A stretch of DNA of 64,000 bases from Cellulomonas hominis (GTDB taxonomy: Bacteria > Actinomycetota > Actinomycetes > Actinomycetales > Cellulomonadaceae): contig NZ_JACHDN010000001.1 of NCBI RefSeq assembly GCF_014201095.1, positions 3,472,001 to 3,536,000 on the forward strand. The letters run 5' to 3'. Positions 1-8,389 of the stretch are shown here, in pieces (position 1 is the first letter of the stretch; the number at the start of each line of letters is the position of its first letter). The notes beneath the pieces are model-generated. The model ran no database searches. It saw only the letters and a list, made by a program, of their open reading frames with translations, and was not told the origin of the DNA. A program made the translations under genes and the position numbers.

Positions 1-194
1 TGTCGGAGGTCCCCGAGGCCGAGCGGTTCGCCCGCGAGGAGGAGGAGGCCGAGATGGAGCCGCTGTGGCTGCCGCTCGACGAGGCGGTCGGCGCGGTGCT
101 CGCGGGCCGGCTGCACAGCCCGAGCGCGGTCGTCGGCGTCCTCGCCGCCGCCGCGGCGCGGGACCGCGGGTGGAGCACGCTGCGTCCGGTGTGA
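1..194 (+). CDS. NUDIX hydrolase, C-terminal end (probable ADP-ribose pyrophosphatase)
   Basis: Only the last 63 codons are inside the window; the reading frame starts at base 3 and ends with TGA at 192-194. The visible part is acidic at first (residues rich in Glu) and then carries the pattern PLDEAVGAVLAGRLHSPSAV, typical of the C-terminal helix of actinobacterial ADP-ribose pyrophosphatases, where the NUDIX box itself lies upstream. The family hydrolyses ADP-ribose to AMP and ribose 5-phosphate. The catalytic box is outside the window, so the assignment rests on the tail alone. Confidence 0.6.
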   Translation, partial: SEVPEAERFAREEEEAEMEPLWLPLDEAVGAVLAGRLHSPSAVVGVLAAAAARDRGWSTLRPV

Positions 195-300
195 CCCCGC
201 TCACGGCATGGCTCTGACCTGGGGGTTCGGACGTAGTCCGATCGGCTGACGTCGCCCGCTGACGGGTCAGGGATCGGACCTGCACGCCGATGCATCCGGT

Positions 301-1266
301 GTGAGCCCCCGCACCCGACCCCCCCGGGGCGGTGCGCGCCTGTTCCTCACCGGTACGCACACCGCCGTGGTGCTCGGGCTGTGCGCGCTGCTCTGCGCGG
401 CCGGCGCGATCTGGCCGCCGTCGCCGCGCACCGAGGTGGCCGTCTGGGGCGCGGCGTCGCTGGTCCTCGCGCTGGTCGCCGCGGGGTCGGTGCTCGCCCG
501 GCACCACCCGCGCACCCCGCTCGCCGGGGCGGTCCTCGGGGTGGCCGTCGGGGCGGTGCTGGTCGCCCGGTGCCAGACCGAGGCGGGCGTGGTGACGACG
601 TCGCTCGGGCTGGTCATGGCCGGGCAGGCGGCCCCGCTGCTCGGCGGGAAGCGGTCCGTGCGCAGCCTGCTCGTGCTCGTGCTCGTCGCGCTGCCGCTCG
701 CGATGGCCGCGTCGCCGGTGCCGTTCAGCCCCGTGCGGTGGCTGGTGCTCGCGCTCATGACGGTGGTGACGAGCTGGCTGGTCAAGCACCTGCTGGACGC
801 GCTGCGGGTGCTCGCCACGACGGACGACCTGACCGGCGTGCTGACCCGGGCCGCCTTCGACGCGCGTGCCGCGACGCTGCTGCACCGGGCGGCGGTCAGC
901 GGCCGGCCCGCCAGCGTGGTGTGCCTCGACGTCGACGACTTCAAGGAGGTCAACGACACCCACGGCCACCAGGCGGGGGACGAGGTGCTGGTCCGGCTGG
1001 TCGAGGGCTGGCGGGGCGCGCTGGAGCGGGACGACCTGATCGGACGGATGGGTGGCGACGAGTTCGCCGTCGTCCTCGCCGGCCGGACCGCCGAGGGTGC
1101 CGAGGAGTGGGCGCTGCGGGCGAGCGGCCTGCGCGCTCCGGCGGACCCGACGTGGAGCCACGGCGTCGCCCAGGCGCGGCGGGACGAGCCGGTGCGCGAC
1201 GCCCTGGCGCGTGCGGACGCCGCGCTGTACGCGCGGAAGAACGGCCGCGCCGACGCGGGGCACTGA
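301..1266 (+). CDS. Membrane-anchored diguanylate cyclase (GGDEF)
   Basis: A 321-residue protein with about six hydrophobic segments in residues 20-165 followed by a GGDEF domain. The domain shows the TTDDLTGVLTR entry motif, a metal-binding FxxxND region (VDDFKEVND) and an intact GGDEF at residues 251-255, so it should make cyclic di-GMP from two GTP at the inner membrane. The four residues where an RxxD inhibitory site would sit read ERDD, so product inhibition through a classical I-site is unlikely. The start is a GTG; no convincing ribosome-binding site precedes it, so an internal GTG is possible. It stands alone between a NUDIX gene and a convergent ABC operon. Confidence 0.85.
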   Translation: MSPRTRPPRGGARLFLTGTHTAVVLGLCALLCAAGAIWPPSPRTEVAVWGAASLVLALVAAGSVLARHHPRTPLAGAVLGVAVGAVLVARCQTEAGVVTTSLGLVMAGQAAPLLGGKRSVRSLLVLVLVALPLAMAASPVPFSPVRWLVLALMTVVTSWLVKHLLDALRVLATTDDLTGVLTRAAFDARAATLLHRAAVSGRPASVVCLDVDDFKEVNDTHGHQAGDEVLVRLVEGWRGALERDDLIGRMGGDEFAVVLAGRTAEGAEEWALRASGLRAPADPTWSHGVAQARRDEPVRDALARADAALYARKNGRADAGH

Positions 1267-1286
1267 AGCCCCGCGCCGGTCGCGTC

Positions 1287-2093
1287 TCAGCGGCTGGTCG
1301 ACACCCGGTACTGGGCGTTGGCCAGCGGCACGAAGATCGCCAGGAACAACCCGGACCAGATGAGCGTGTAGACCTCCGGGTGCTGCAGCGACCACACGTC
1401 CGGCACCGGGGTCCCGGGCGGGATGTTCCCGAACAGCTCGCGCGCGGCCTGCGTCACGGCCGACACCGGGTTCCACTCGGCGAAGGTCTGCAGCGGCGCG
1501 GGCAGCGTCTCCAGCGGCACGAAGGTGTTCGCGACGAACGTCAGCGGGAAGATGACGATGAACGAGGCGTTGTTCACCACCTCGGGGCTCGGCACGAGCA
1601 TGCCGATCCACGCCATGATCCAGCTGATGGCGTAAGCGAACACGAGCAGCAGCCCGAACCCGGCGAGCGCCTCCAGCCACGACGACCGGATCCGCCAGCC
1701 GACCGCCAGGCCGGTGAGCCCCATGACGATGAGCACGAGGACGTTGTTGACGACGTCGGAGAACGTCCGGCCGGTCAGCACCGCGGACGGGGCCATCGGC
1801 AGCGACCGGAACCGGTCGAGGATGCCCTTCTTCAGGTCCTCGGCCAGCGCGGACCCGGTGACCGTCGCCCCGAAGATCACGGTCTGGGCGAAGATCCCCG
1901 CGATGAGGAACTCGCGGTACGCCTGGCCGCCCTCCTCCTGGTCGATCGCGCCGCCGAACACGTAGGAGAACAGCAGCACGAACATGATCGGCGACAGCGT
2001 GGTGAAGACCAGCAGGTCCGGCACCCGCTTGATCTTGATGATGTTCCGCTTGGCGACGACCGAGGCGTCCGCCAGCACGTTCGGCACGGCCAT
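1287..2093 (-). CDS. ABC-2 type exporter permease (DrrB-like)
   Basis: A 268-residue integral membrane protein of the ABC-2/DrrB family, with about six membrane segments and the cytoplasmic EDLKKGILDRFRSLPMAP stretch that is characteristic of drug-exporter permeases of actinobacteria. Its ATG overlaps the TGA of the upstream ATPase gene by one base (TGATG), so the two are translationally coupled. Together they form a two-gene exporter. Substrate is unknown; daunorubicin-type resistance names are only family labels. Confidence 0.88.
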   Translation of the reverse strand: MAVPNVLADASVVAKRNIIKIKRVPDLLVFTTLSPIMFVLLFSYVFGGAIDQEEGGQAYREFLIAGIFAQTVIFGATVTGSALAEDLKKGILDRFRSLPMAPSAVLTGRTFSDVVNNVLVLIVMGLTGLAVGWRIRSSWLEALAGFGLLLVFAYAISWIMAWIGMLVPSPEVVNNASFIVIFPLTFVANTFVPLETLPAPLQTFAEWNPVSAVTQAARELFGNIPPGTPVPDVWSLQHPEVYTLIWSGLFLAIFVPLANAQYRVSTSR

Positions 2094-3067
2094 CACGCAC
2101 CACCCTCCTGGTCGGTCTGCCCGTCCTCCTCGGCCGACCGCCCCGTCAGCGCGAGGAACACGTCGTCCAGCGTCGGGCGGCGCAGGCCGACGTCCTCGAG
2201 GCGCACCTGCCGCGCGTCGAGCCGGCGCAGCGCCTCGCTGAGCACCTCCGGGCCGCCCGACACCGGCATGACGAAGGACCGCCGCCCGTCGTCGAGCGCG
2301 GGCCGACCCACGCCGAGCGGGGCGAGCGCCTCCTCGACCTCCGCGAGGAACGCCACGTCGGACACCGTCAGCTCGAGCCGCTCGCCGCCGACCTGCCGCT
2401 TGAGCTGGTCCGCGGTGCCCTGCGCGATGATCCGCCCGTGGTCGATGACGACGATCTCGTCCGCGAGCAGGTCGGCCTCCTCCAGGTACTGCGTCGTGAG
2501 CAGGAGCGTCGTGCCGCCCGCGACGAGCGTCTGGATGACGTCCCACATGTCGGTGCGGCCGCGCGGGTCGAGACCCGTGGTCGGCTCGTCGAGGAAGATC
2601 ACCGGGGGATCGGCCACCAGCGCCCCGGCGAGGTCGAGCCGCCGCCGCATGCCGCCCGAGTAGGTGCGGGTGGGGCGGTCCGCGGCGTCCTCGAGGTTGA
2701 AGGACGCCAGGAGCTCGCGCGCCCGCGCCCGGGACCGCCGCGCGCCGAGGTGGTAGAGCCGGCCGATCATCTCGAGGTTCTCGTAGCCGGACAGGTACTC
2801 GTCGACGGCGGCGTACTGCCCGGACAGCCCGATGCGCCGCCGCACCTCGGCCGGGCGGGCGAGGACGTCGACGCCCATGACGCGCGCCGTCCCGCCGTCC
2901 GGCCGCAGCAGGGTGGACAGGACGCGCACGATGGTGGTCTTGCCGGCCCCGTTCGGGCCGAGCAGACCGAGCACGGTGCCGGACGGCACCGTGAGGTCCA
3001 CGCCGTCGAGGGCGGTGACGCCCTTGTAGCGCTTCACGAGCCCGCGGGCCTCGATCGCCTGTTCCAT
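2093..3067 (-). CDS. ABC exporter ATP-binding protein (DrrA-like)
   Basis: A 324-residue ATPase that powers the downstream permease. Walker A GPNGAGKT is at residues 37-44, the signature SGGM at 137-140 and Walker B VIFLDE at 156-161; the long C-terminal tail (about residues 225-310) is typical of DrrA proteins. A TACGCT hexamer lies six bases before the ATG, so the mRNA is probably leaderless, and a near-perfect palindrome sits just upstream of that hexamer, suggesting control by a repressor. No regulator gene is adjacent. Confidence 0.9.
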   Translation of the reverse strand: MEQAIEARGLVKRYKGVTALDGVDLTVPSGTVLGLLGPNGAGKTTIVRVLSTLLRPDGGTARVMGVDVLARPAEVRRRIGLSGQYAAVDEYLSGYENLEMIGRLYHLGARRSRARARELLASFNLEDAADRPTRTYSGGMRRRLDLAGALVADPPVIFLDEPTTGLDPRGRTDMWDVIQTLVAGGTTLLLTTQYLEEADLLADEIVVIDHGRIIAQGTADQLKRQVGGERLELTVSDVAFLAEVEEALAPLGVGRPALDDGRRSFVMPVSGGPEVLSEALRRLDARQVRLEDVGLRRPTLDDVFLALTGRSAEEDGQTDQEGGA

Positions 3068-3081
3068 GGGTCGAGCGTAGA

Positions 3082-3097
3082 TGTGACGTACGACACA
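3082..3097. promoter_or_regulatory. Candidate repressor operator upstream of the DrrAB-type operon
   Basis: TGTGACGTACGACACA is a 16-base palindrome broken at only one symmetric pair. It lies just upstream of the predicted -10 hexamer (minus strand TACGCT at 3079-3074) of the exporter operon, a common place for a TetR-family operator. The cognate regulator is not visible. Confidence 0.45.
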
Positions 3098-3161
3098 CCT
3101 GAAGGGCGATTCGCCACCTCCCGGTTGACCTGCACCGTCGCGGCCGAGATCTCCCGCTGAG

Positions 3162-3860
3162 TCAGCTCGTCGTCCCCGGGCCGGCCGACCCGGGGACGAC
3201 GAGGCCCGCCTCGTAGGCGAGCACGACGAGCTGCGTCCGCGACGCGCAGCCGGTCTTCGCGAGCAGGGCGTGCACGTGGGCCTTGACCGTCGCGACGGCC
3301 AGCCCGAGGGCGTCCGCGGCCTCCTGGTTCGACCGGCCCCGCGCCACCGCGAGCAGCACGTCCCGCTCCCGGGCGCTCAGGCCGTCGAGGGCGCCCGGGG
3401 TGGGGCCGGCGTCGGGACGGGTGCGGCCCCACCGGCGCCACTGGTCGAGCACGAGCGGCGCGACCGCCGGGTCGAGCACCGAGCCGCCGCCGTGGACGCG
3501 GCGCACCGCGTCCACGAGCGTGGCGGGATCGGTGTCCTTGAGCAGGAAGCCGTCGGCGCCCGCCCGCAGCGCGCTGGTGACGTACTCCTCGTCGTCGAAG
3601 GTGGTGAGCACCAGCACGCGGGCGTCGGCCAGGCCGGGGTCCGCGCGCAGCCGCCGGGTGGCCTCGATGCCGTCGAGCCCCGGCATCCGGATGTCCATCA
3701 GCACGACGGCGGGCCGGTGCTCCCGGGCGAGCGTGACGGCCTGCTCGCCGTCGGCGGCCTCCGCGACGACGGCGAGGTCCGGCTCGTGGTCCAGGATCAT
3801 CCGCAGGCCGAGGCGGATCATCGCCTGGTCGTCGGCGAGCAGCACGGGGATCGGCGTCAC
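3162..3860 (-). CDS. NarL/LuxR-family response regulator
   Basis: A 232-residue regulator. The receiver domain has the acidic pair D10-D11, the phosphorylatable Asp56 in LMDIRMPG and the conserved Lys of FLLKDTD; the C-terminal part (about 160-225) is a LuxR helix-turn-helix with LSARERDVLLAVARG. It starts with GTG overlapping the stop of the upstream histidine kinase by four bases (GTGA), so the pair is a coupled two-component system acting on unknown promoters. Confidence 0.92.
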   Translation of the reverse strand: MTPIPVLLADDQAMIRLGLRMILDHEPDLAVVAEAADGEQAVTLAREHRPAVVLMDIRMPGLDGIEATRRLRADPGLADARVLVLTTFDDEEYVTSALRAGADGFLLKDTDPATLVDAVRRVHGGGSVLDPAVAPLVLDQWRRWGRTRPDAGPTPGALDGLSARERDVLLAVARGRSNQEAADALGLAVATVKAHVHALLAKTGCASRTQLVVLAYEAGLVVPGSAGPGTTS

Positions 3861-5053
3861 GGCACCGGCACCTCCATCGTCACGGTCCAGCCGTCCGGCC
3901 CGGGGCCGGCGGTCAGCGTCCCGCCGCAGGCCGCGGCGCGCTCGCGCATGTGCACGACGCCGTTGCCGCCGCCGTGCGTGCCGCCCGTGCCCGCCCGCGC
4001 CGGGCCGGCGTCGTGCACCCGGAGCGTCAGCCGCCCGGGCCGGGCGGCGAGCGTCACGCCGGCCCGGGCCGCGGCCGAGTGCACGAGCACGTTGGTCAGC
4101 GCCTCCTGCACGACCCGCACCAGCGCCAGGCCGGCCTCGGGCGGGCAGGGCGGCAGCGGGTCGGGCAGGTCCGCGTCGACGGCGAGCCCCGACCCGCGCA
4201 CGCGGTCCAGCACCCCGGCCAGGTCGTCGAGCCCGGGCAGCGGCGCGAGGGGGGCGCCGCCCTCGTCCGGGGCGCGGAGCACGCGGACGACGGAGCGCAT
4301 CGCGGTGAGCGCCTCCTTGCCGGCCGGGGCGATCCACCGGACGGCCTCGCGGTACTCCTCGGGGCGGTCGCCGCCGACCCGGTCCGCCGCCTGGGCCCGG
4401 ACGACGATCGCGCTGACGTGGTGGGCGACCACGTCGTGCAGCTCCCGGGCGATCCGGGTGCGCTCGGCGCGCACCGCGGCGCGCTCGCGGACCGCCTGCA
4501 GGGCACGCAGCTCGGCGTTCCGGAGCTCCAGAGACCGGGTGGTGGCGGCGAGGCGTCCGGCGACGGTCCCGAGCGCGGTCGCCGCCAGCACCAGCGCGAG
4601 GAGCAGCACGGTGTCGGACGGGTCGCCCACGGTCGGTGCCGGCCCGGTCAGCGACCGCACCCCGTCGGCCCCGACGACCAGCGCGAAGGTGCTCGCGGCG
4701 CCGGCCGCCCCGGTGAGCACCGGGTGCACGGCACCGGCCCGGGTCGCGGCGTAGGCGGCCACCAGCAGCGGCAGCACGTGCAGGTCGGCCTGCACGGGGC
4801 TGCCGTACGTGAGCAGGGCGTAGCCGAGCGGGTACCCGACCACCGTGAGCCACAGCCCCGCGGCGGGGGCCACCCGCCGCAGTGCCAGCGGCACCGCGAG
4901 CCCCACGCCGGCCCACAGGTGCGCGTCCTGCCAGCGCGGGTGCCAGACGTCCGTGCGCGCCAGCAGCGTCACCGCGACGGTCCACGCGGCGAGCACGCCC
5001 AGGGCCACCAGCCCGTCGCGGGTCGCGGCGCGGCGCAGGGGCGTCTCGGGCAT
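3857..5053 (-). CDS. NarL-type sensor histidine kinase
   Basis: A 398-residue kinase with four or five membrane segments in the first 170 residues and no large extracellular domain, then a HisKA_3 dimerisation region whose ELHDVVAHH box contains the phospho-accepting His206, and a C-terminal HATPase domain ending in a glycine-rich GNGVVHMRERA lid. It phosphorylates the co-transcribed response regulator. A TAGGCT hexamer on the minus strand (5065-5060) six bases before the ATG suggests a leaderless transcript. The stimulus is unknown; such short membrane sensors often respond to envelope stress. Confidence 0.92.
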   Translation of the reverse strand: MPETPLRRAATRDGLVALGVLAAWTVAVTLLARTDVWHPRWQDAHLWAGVGLAVPLALRRVAPAAGLWLTVVGYPLGYALLTYGSPVQADLHVLPLLVAAYAATRAGAVHPVLTGAAGAASTFALVVGADGVRSLTGPAPTVGDPSDTVLLLALVLAATALGTVAGRLAATTRSLELRNAELRALQAVRERAAVRAERTRIARELHDVVAHHVSAIVVRAQAADRVGGDRPEEYREAVRWIAPAGKEALTAMRSVVRVLRAPDEGGAPLAPLPGLDDLAGVLDRVRGSGLAVDADLPDPLPPCPPEAGLALVRVVQEALTNVLVHSAAARAGVTLAARPGRLTLRVHDAGPARAGTGGTHGGGNGVVHMRERAAACGGTLTAGPGPDGWTVTMEVPVP

Positions 5054-5260
5054 ACGGCGAGCCTAGGGTGGCGGGCGTCCGTCGGGCGTCGGCGGCGGGG
5101 CGGACCGGCGCGCGACCCGGGCCCACCCTTCGGTGGGGGCCACGCCCGGCCCGTCCGACCGCGAGCGGATGCGCCACCTCCGGACGGCGGTGCGGGGGCC
5201 GGCGCACGATCGCCCCGGCGTCCGATGCCCGCGGGCCGGTGCGGCCGCGACGGTGGAGCC

Positions 5261-5974
5261 ATGACGACCACGACCTCCCGGCACGGCCGGGCCGAGCACA
5301 CCCCCGGCCGCGCCCAGGGGCGCGCTGCCGACCGCGCCGCCGGCCGCACCGACGACCGTGCCCCCGAGCGGAGCCGCGTGGCGCGGGTGCGGGGCGTGCT
5401 GCTCGTGCTGCTGCTCGTGCTCGGGGCGTGCGCCTGGGCGGCGCTCGGCCTCGACCGCGGTGCCGCCGGTGCGGGCGACGTCCCCGGTGCGCCGCCGGGC
5501 ACCGCCGCGGTCCGGCCGGTCGGCACCGCCGCCGGGGACGCCCCCGCGGCCGGGGACGCCCACGCGGCCGGGGACGCCCCCGTCACGGGGTCGGACCCCG
5601 CCACCGGGCTGGACGCCGAGCTCGAGCGCCGGTTCGCGGCCGCGCAGGCGGCCGCCGCCGCGGAGGGGGTGGACCTCACCCTGACGTCCGGGTGGCGCAC
5701 CGTCGAGGAGCAGCAGCGCCTCGTCGACCAGGCCGTGGAGCGCTACGGCACCCCGGAGGCGTACCGCTGGGTGCTGCCGCCGGAGCACTCCGCCCACGTG
5801 CAGGGGCTCGCCGTCGACGTCGGGCCGACCGACGGGGCGCTGTGGCTGGGGGAGCACGGGCTCGAGCACGGGCTGTGCCGGACGTACCTCAACGAGGTGT
5901 GGCACTTCGAGATGCTCCCCGAGGGCGCGACGGCCTGCCCGGAGCCGCACGCGGACTCGTCGTGGGGGTGGTGA
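5261..5974 (+). CDS. VanY-like D-alanyl-D-alanine carboxypeptidase
   Basis: A 237-residue secreted or membrane-anchored peptidase of the LAS/VanY family. Residues 45-65 form one hydrophobic anchor after a basic N-terminus; residues 66-115 are a low-complexity Ala-Gly-Asp-Pro linker with a repeated AGDA unit. The catalytic part shows SGWRT (143), S-x-H-x-x-G-x-A-x-D with zinc ligands His179 and Asp186, and the WHFE motif (214-217) with the third ligand His215. It should trim the terminal D-Ala of peptidoglycan stem peptides outside the membrane. Start ATG follows a GGTGGAG ribosome-binding site. Confidence 0.9.
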   Translation: MTTTTSRHGRAEHTPGRAQGRAADRAAGRTDDRAPERSRVARVRGVLLVLLLVLGACAWAALGLDRGAAGAGDVPGAPPGTAAVRPVGTAAGDAPAAGDAHAAGDAPVTGSDPATGLDAELERRFAAAQAAAAAEGVDLTLTSGWRTVEEQQRLVDQAVERYGTPEAYRWVLPPEHSAHVQGLAVDVGPTDGALWLGEHGLEHGLCRTYLNEVWHFEMLPEGATACPEPHADSSWGW

Positions 5975-5993
5975 GCCCGCACCCGGGGCGGCG

Positions 5994-6359
5994 TCAGGCG
6001 GCCGGCGGGATCTCGTCCACGGACGTGTACACCGGCAGGCCGCGACGGCGGGCGATGGCGACGTCGTTGTCCGCGCCGCGCGACTCGCCCGGCAGGCGCA
6101 GCACCGCGTCGCAGTGCTCCAGCAGCCGCTCGGCCGTCGGGTAGAGGACGTCGCCCGCCCGGGGGTCCGTCGGACCGTCGGCGCCCATGCTGGACAGGAC
6201 CGGCAGCGCGACCCACTCGCCGATCATCGGGACGTGCCCGAGCCGGAAAACGGGCCACGCGGCCTCCTCCAGGCGGCGCAGGTTGGCGGCCATCGCGGCG
6301 GGGTCGCCGTCGGTGCCGGACTGGTAGGGGCCGGCGATGAGGATCATCTGAGCAGTCAT
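5994..6359 (-). CDS. DUF4406 protein (nucleoside deoxyribosyltransferase-like fold)
   Basis: A 121-residue protein starting MILIAGPY after six residues, the signature of the small Rossmann-like DUF4406 family related to nucleoside 2-deoxyribosyltransferases; the family's reaction is not firmly established. It is divergent from the DeoR regulator with only 75 bases between. A TATGGT hexamer on the minus strand (6371-6366) lies six bases before the ATG, implying a leaderless mRNA and probable control from the shared intergenic region by the neighbouring regulator. Confidence 0.75.
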   Translation of the reverse strand: MTAQMILIAGPYQSGTDGDPAAMAANLRRLEEAAWPVFRLGHVPMIGEWVALPVLSSMGADGPTDPRAGDVLYPTAERLLEHCDAVLRLPGESRGADNDVAIARRRGLPVYTSVDEIPPAA

Positions 6360-6434
6360 GGCGGCACCATAACCCGCAGAACCGTGCAAGACTAGGCATG
6401 AACGCGGAACACCGGGCGAGAACACGGAGGCGAC

Positions 6435-7193
6435 ATGCTGCCGGCACAGCGACGCGACGAGCTCCTGCGGGTGCTCCGCACCGAGGGCCGGGTGGTGGCC
6501 CGCGACGTCGCCGAGCGCCTGGGCCTGTCCGAGGACACCGTGCGGCGCGACCTGCGCGACCTCGCGGCGGCGGGCCTGGCGCAGCGCGTGTACGGCGGGG
6601 CGCTCCCGGTCTCCCCGGCGCTCGCGGACTACGCCGGACGGCAGACGGTCGCGGTCGAGAGCAAGGACCGGGTCGCACGCCGGGCGGCCGGGCTCGTCAC
6701 GCCCGGCTGCACGGCGATCCTCGACGGCGGCACGACGGCGCTCGCGGTGGCCCGGGCGCTGCCCCCCGACCTGCGGGCGACGATCGTCACGCACAGCCCG
6801 ACCGTCGCGGCGGCGCTCGCCGAGCACCCCACGGTCGACGTCCTCGTGCTGGGCGGGCGGCTGGACAAGCACTCGGTCGTCGCGTCGGGGGCGATCACCG
6901 CCGAGGCCGCCGCCGGGGTGTGGGCCGACGTGTTCCTGCTCGGCGTCACCGGCGTGCACCCCGAGGCCGGGCTCACCACCGGGAACGCGGAGGAGGCGGC
7001 GACCAAGCGCACGCTCGCGAGCCGGGCGGGCGACACGTACGTCCTCGCCAGTGCCGAGAAGATCGGGGCGGCGTCGCCGTTCCGGGTGCTGCCGCTCGCC
7101 GACGTGACCGGGATCGTCACGGACGTGCCGGAGGACGACCCGAGCGCCCGGGCGCTGCGCGAGGCGGGGGCGCCGCTGATCCCGGCGCCGTGA
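6435..7193 (+). CDS. DeoR/GlpR-family transcriptional regulator
   Basis: A 252-residue regulator. The N-terminal helix-turn-helix carries the family signature (VVARDVAERLGLSEDTVRRDL), and residues 75-235 form the sugar-phosphate-binding DeoR C-terminal domain with ILDGGTTA and the SAEKIG segment. These proteins usually repress carbohydrate or nucleoside catabolism and are released by a phosphorylated sugar. The start follows GGAGG at 6428-6432. The likely target is the divergent DUF4406 gene; no sugar operon is adjacent. Confidence 0.9.
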   Translation: MLPAQRRDELLRVLRTEGRVVARDVAERLGLSEDTVRRDLRDLAAAGLAQRVYGGALPVSPALADYAGRQTVAVESKDRVARRAAGLVTPGCTAILDGGTTALAVARALPPDLRATIVTHSPTVAAALAEHPTVDVLVLGGRLDKHSVVASGAITAEAAAGVWADVFLLGVTGVHPEAGLTTGNAEEAATKRTLASRAGDTYVLASAEKIGAASPFRVLPLADVTGIVTDVPEDDPSARALREAGAPLIPAP

Positions 7194-7212
7194 CCGGCCG
7201 GGTGCGCGCCGG

Positions 7213-8151
7213 TCAGGCCCGCGTGCGGAACGTCAGCAGGTACCGCGTCGTCCCGCCGGCGAGCAGCGCGGCACCGAGCATGTGCAGCAGCACCAGGAGG
7301 ACCGGCAGGTCGGTCGCGACCTGCACGTAGCCGATCACGCCCTGCAGCGCGACGAGCGCGACCATGACCCAGCCCCGCCGGCGCAGCACCGCGGGACCCC
7401 GGCGGTTCAGCCAGAGCAGCGCGGCCAGCACCCCGACGAACAGCCACGCCGACGCGGCGTGCACCCGGGCCATGAGGTAGGGGTCCACCGCGATCCGGTA
7501 GCCGACCTCCTCGTCCCCGGAGTGCGGGCCGGCGCCGGTGGTGATCGTGCCCAGCACCAGCACCACGGCCATGAGCACCGCGAGCACCGGGGCCAGCCGG
7601 CGCACGGCCGGGCCGACGACCGGCACCGGGGCGCCGTCGCCCTCCTGGCTGCGGTGCACGAGCAGCGTCGAGGTCACCACCAGGAGCATCGACACCAGGA
7701 AGTGCAGGCTCACCCAGGCCGGGTGCAGGTGCAGCAGCACGATGACGCCGCCGATGACCGCCTGCGCCGCGACGCCGACCAGCGGGGCGAACCCCAGCCA
7801 GCGGTACGCGGGTGAGCGGCGGCGGTCGGTCCAGACCACGAGGATGACGAGCACGGCCAGGACGCCGAGGACGCCCGTGAGGGTCCGGTTCCCGAACTCG
7901 ACGAAGCGGTGGTACGTCGCCGCCTCGTGGAACACCGGCGCGAACTGCCCGGGCTCGCACTGCGGCCAGGTCGAGCAGCCGAGGCCGGACCCGGTGAGGC
8001 GCACGGCGCCGCCGGTGACGACGATGCCGATCTGCCCGACGAGGTTCGCCACCAGGACCGGCTGCGTGAACCGCTCGCGGAGGTCCGCGAACCGGGACGC
8101 CCGGGCGGCGGGCTCGGGCTGGGGGTCGGCGGCGACGTCGGGGCGGCTCAC
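7213..8151 (-). CDS. ctaA: Heme A synthase CtaA/COX15
   Basis: A 312-residue membrane protein with eight hydrophobic segments, matching the family length. It oxidises the C8 methyl of heme O to give heme A for cytochrome aa3 oxidase. Conserved features visible are VTGGAVRLTGSGLGCSTWPQC near residue 50 with the extracytoplasmic cysteine pair region, the heme-ligand histidines in YHRFVEFGNR, HPAWVSLHF and RVHAASAW, and VLLHMLGA near the end. The GTG start at 8151 is chosen because TACCCT (minus strand 8164-8159) lies seven bases upstream, fitting a leaderless mRNA. The position next to the ABC-suf cluster is conserved in actinobacteria. Confidence 0.93.
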   Translation of the reverse strand: MSRPDVAADPQPEPAARASRFADLRERFTQPVLVANLVGQIGIVVTGGAVRLTGSGLGCSTWPQCEPGQFAPVFHEAATYHRFVEFGNRTLTGVLGVLAVLVILVVWTDRRRSPAYRWLGFAPLVGVAAQAVIGGVIVLLHLHPAWVSLHFLVSMLLVVTSTLLVHRSQEGDGAPVPVVGPAVRRLAPVLAVLMAVVLVLGTITTGAGPHSGDEEVGYRIAVDPYLMARVHAASAWLFVGVLAALLWLNRRGPAVLRRRGWVMVALVALQGVIGYVQVATDLPVLLVLLHMLGAALLAGGTTRYLLTFRTRA

Positions 8152-8287
8152 GCCGTCCAGGGTACGGTCCGCCCGGCGACCCGCGGGCGCCCTCGGCACG
8201 AGTCCTTGCTCACGCGGGCCCGGGTCCGGTCCCGAGGCCGGCGCGCGCCGCCGAGGTTGCAGACGATGCGGGGCCGACGCCGCTGGA

Positions 8288-8303
8288 TGCAGCATCTGCT
8301 GCA
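8288..8303. promoter_or_regulatory. Perfect 16-base palindrome upstream of ctaA
   Basis: TGCAGCA and TGCTGCA face each other across a TC spacer. It lies in the 238-base gap between ctaA and the ABC permease end, about 125 bases upstream of the ctaA promoter hexamer. It could be an operator or a small hairpin; no function can be assigned from sequence. Confidence 0.3.
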
Positions 8304-8313
8304 CTCTCGCCGC

Positions 8314-8387
8314 CCGGGTGCGGGCCGGCGGGCCGGCGGGCCGGCTGGCGGGTGGGGCGGGCCGCCTGGCGGGTGGGGCGGGGCGGG
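8314..8387. repeat. GC-rich short tandem repeats
   Basis: The stretch consists of CCGGCGGG-type units followed by two near-identical copies of GGCGGGTGGGGCGGG. It separates the ctaA promoter region from the end of the convergently placed ABC permease gene. G-runs of this kind could form G-quadruplexes; it may also simply be slippage-prone spacer. Confidence 0.5.
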
Positions 8388-8389
8388 GG

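Noticed and set aside
3034..3441. Minus-strand frame spanning the region upstream of the DrrA-like gene, considered as a regulator.
   Set aside because: It overlaps the response regulator in another frame and shows no helix-turn-helix; the operator at 3082 remains without a visible regulator.
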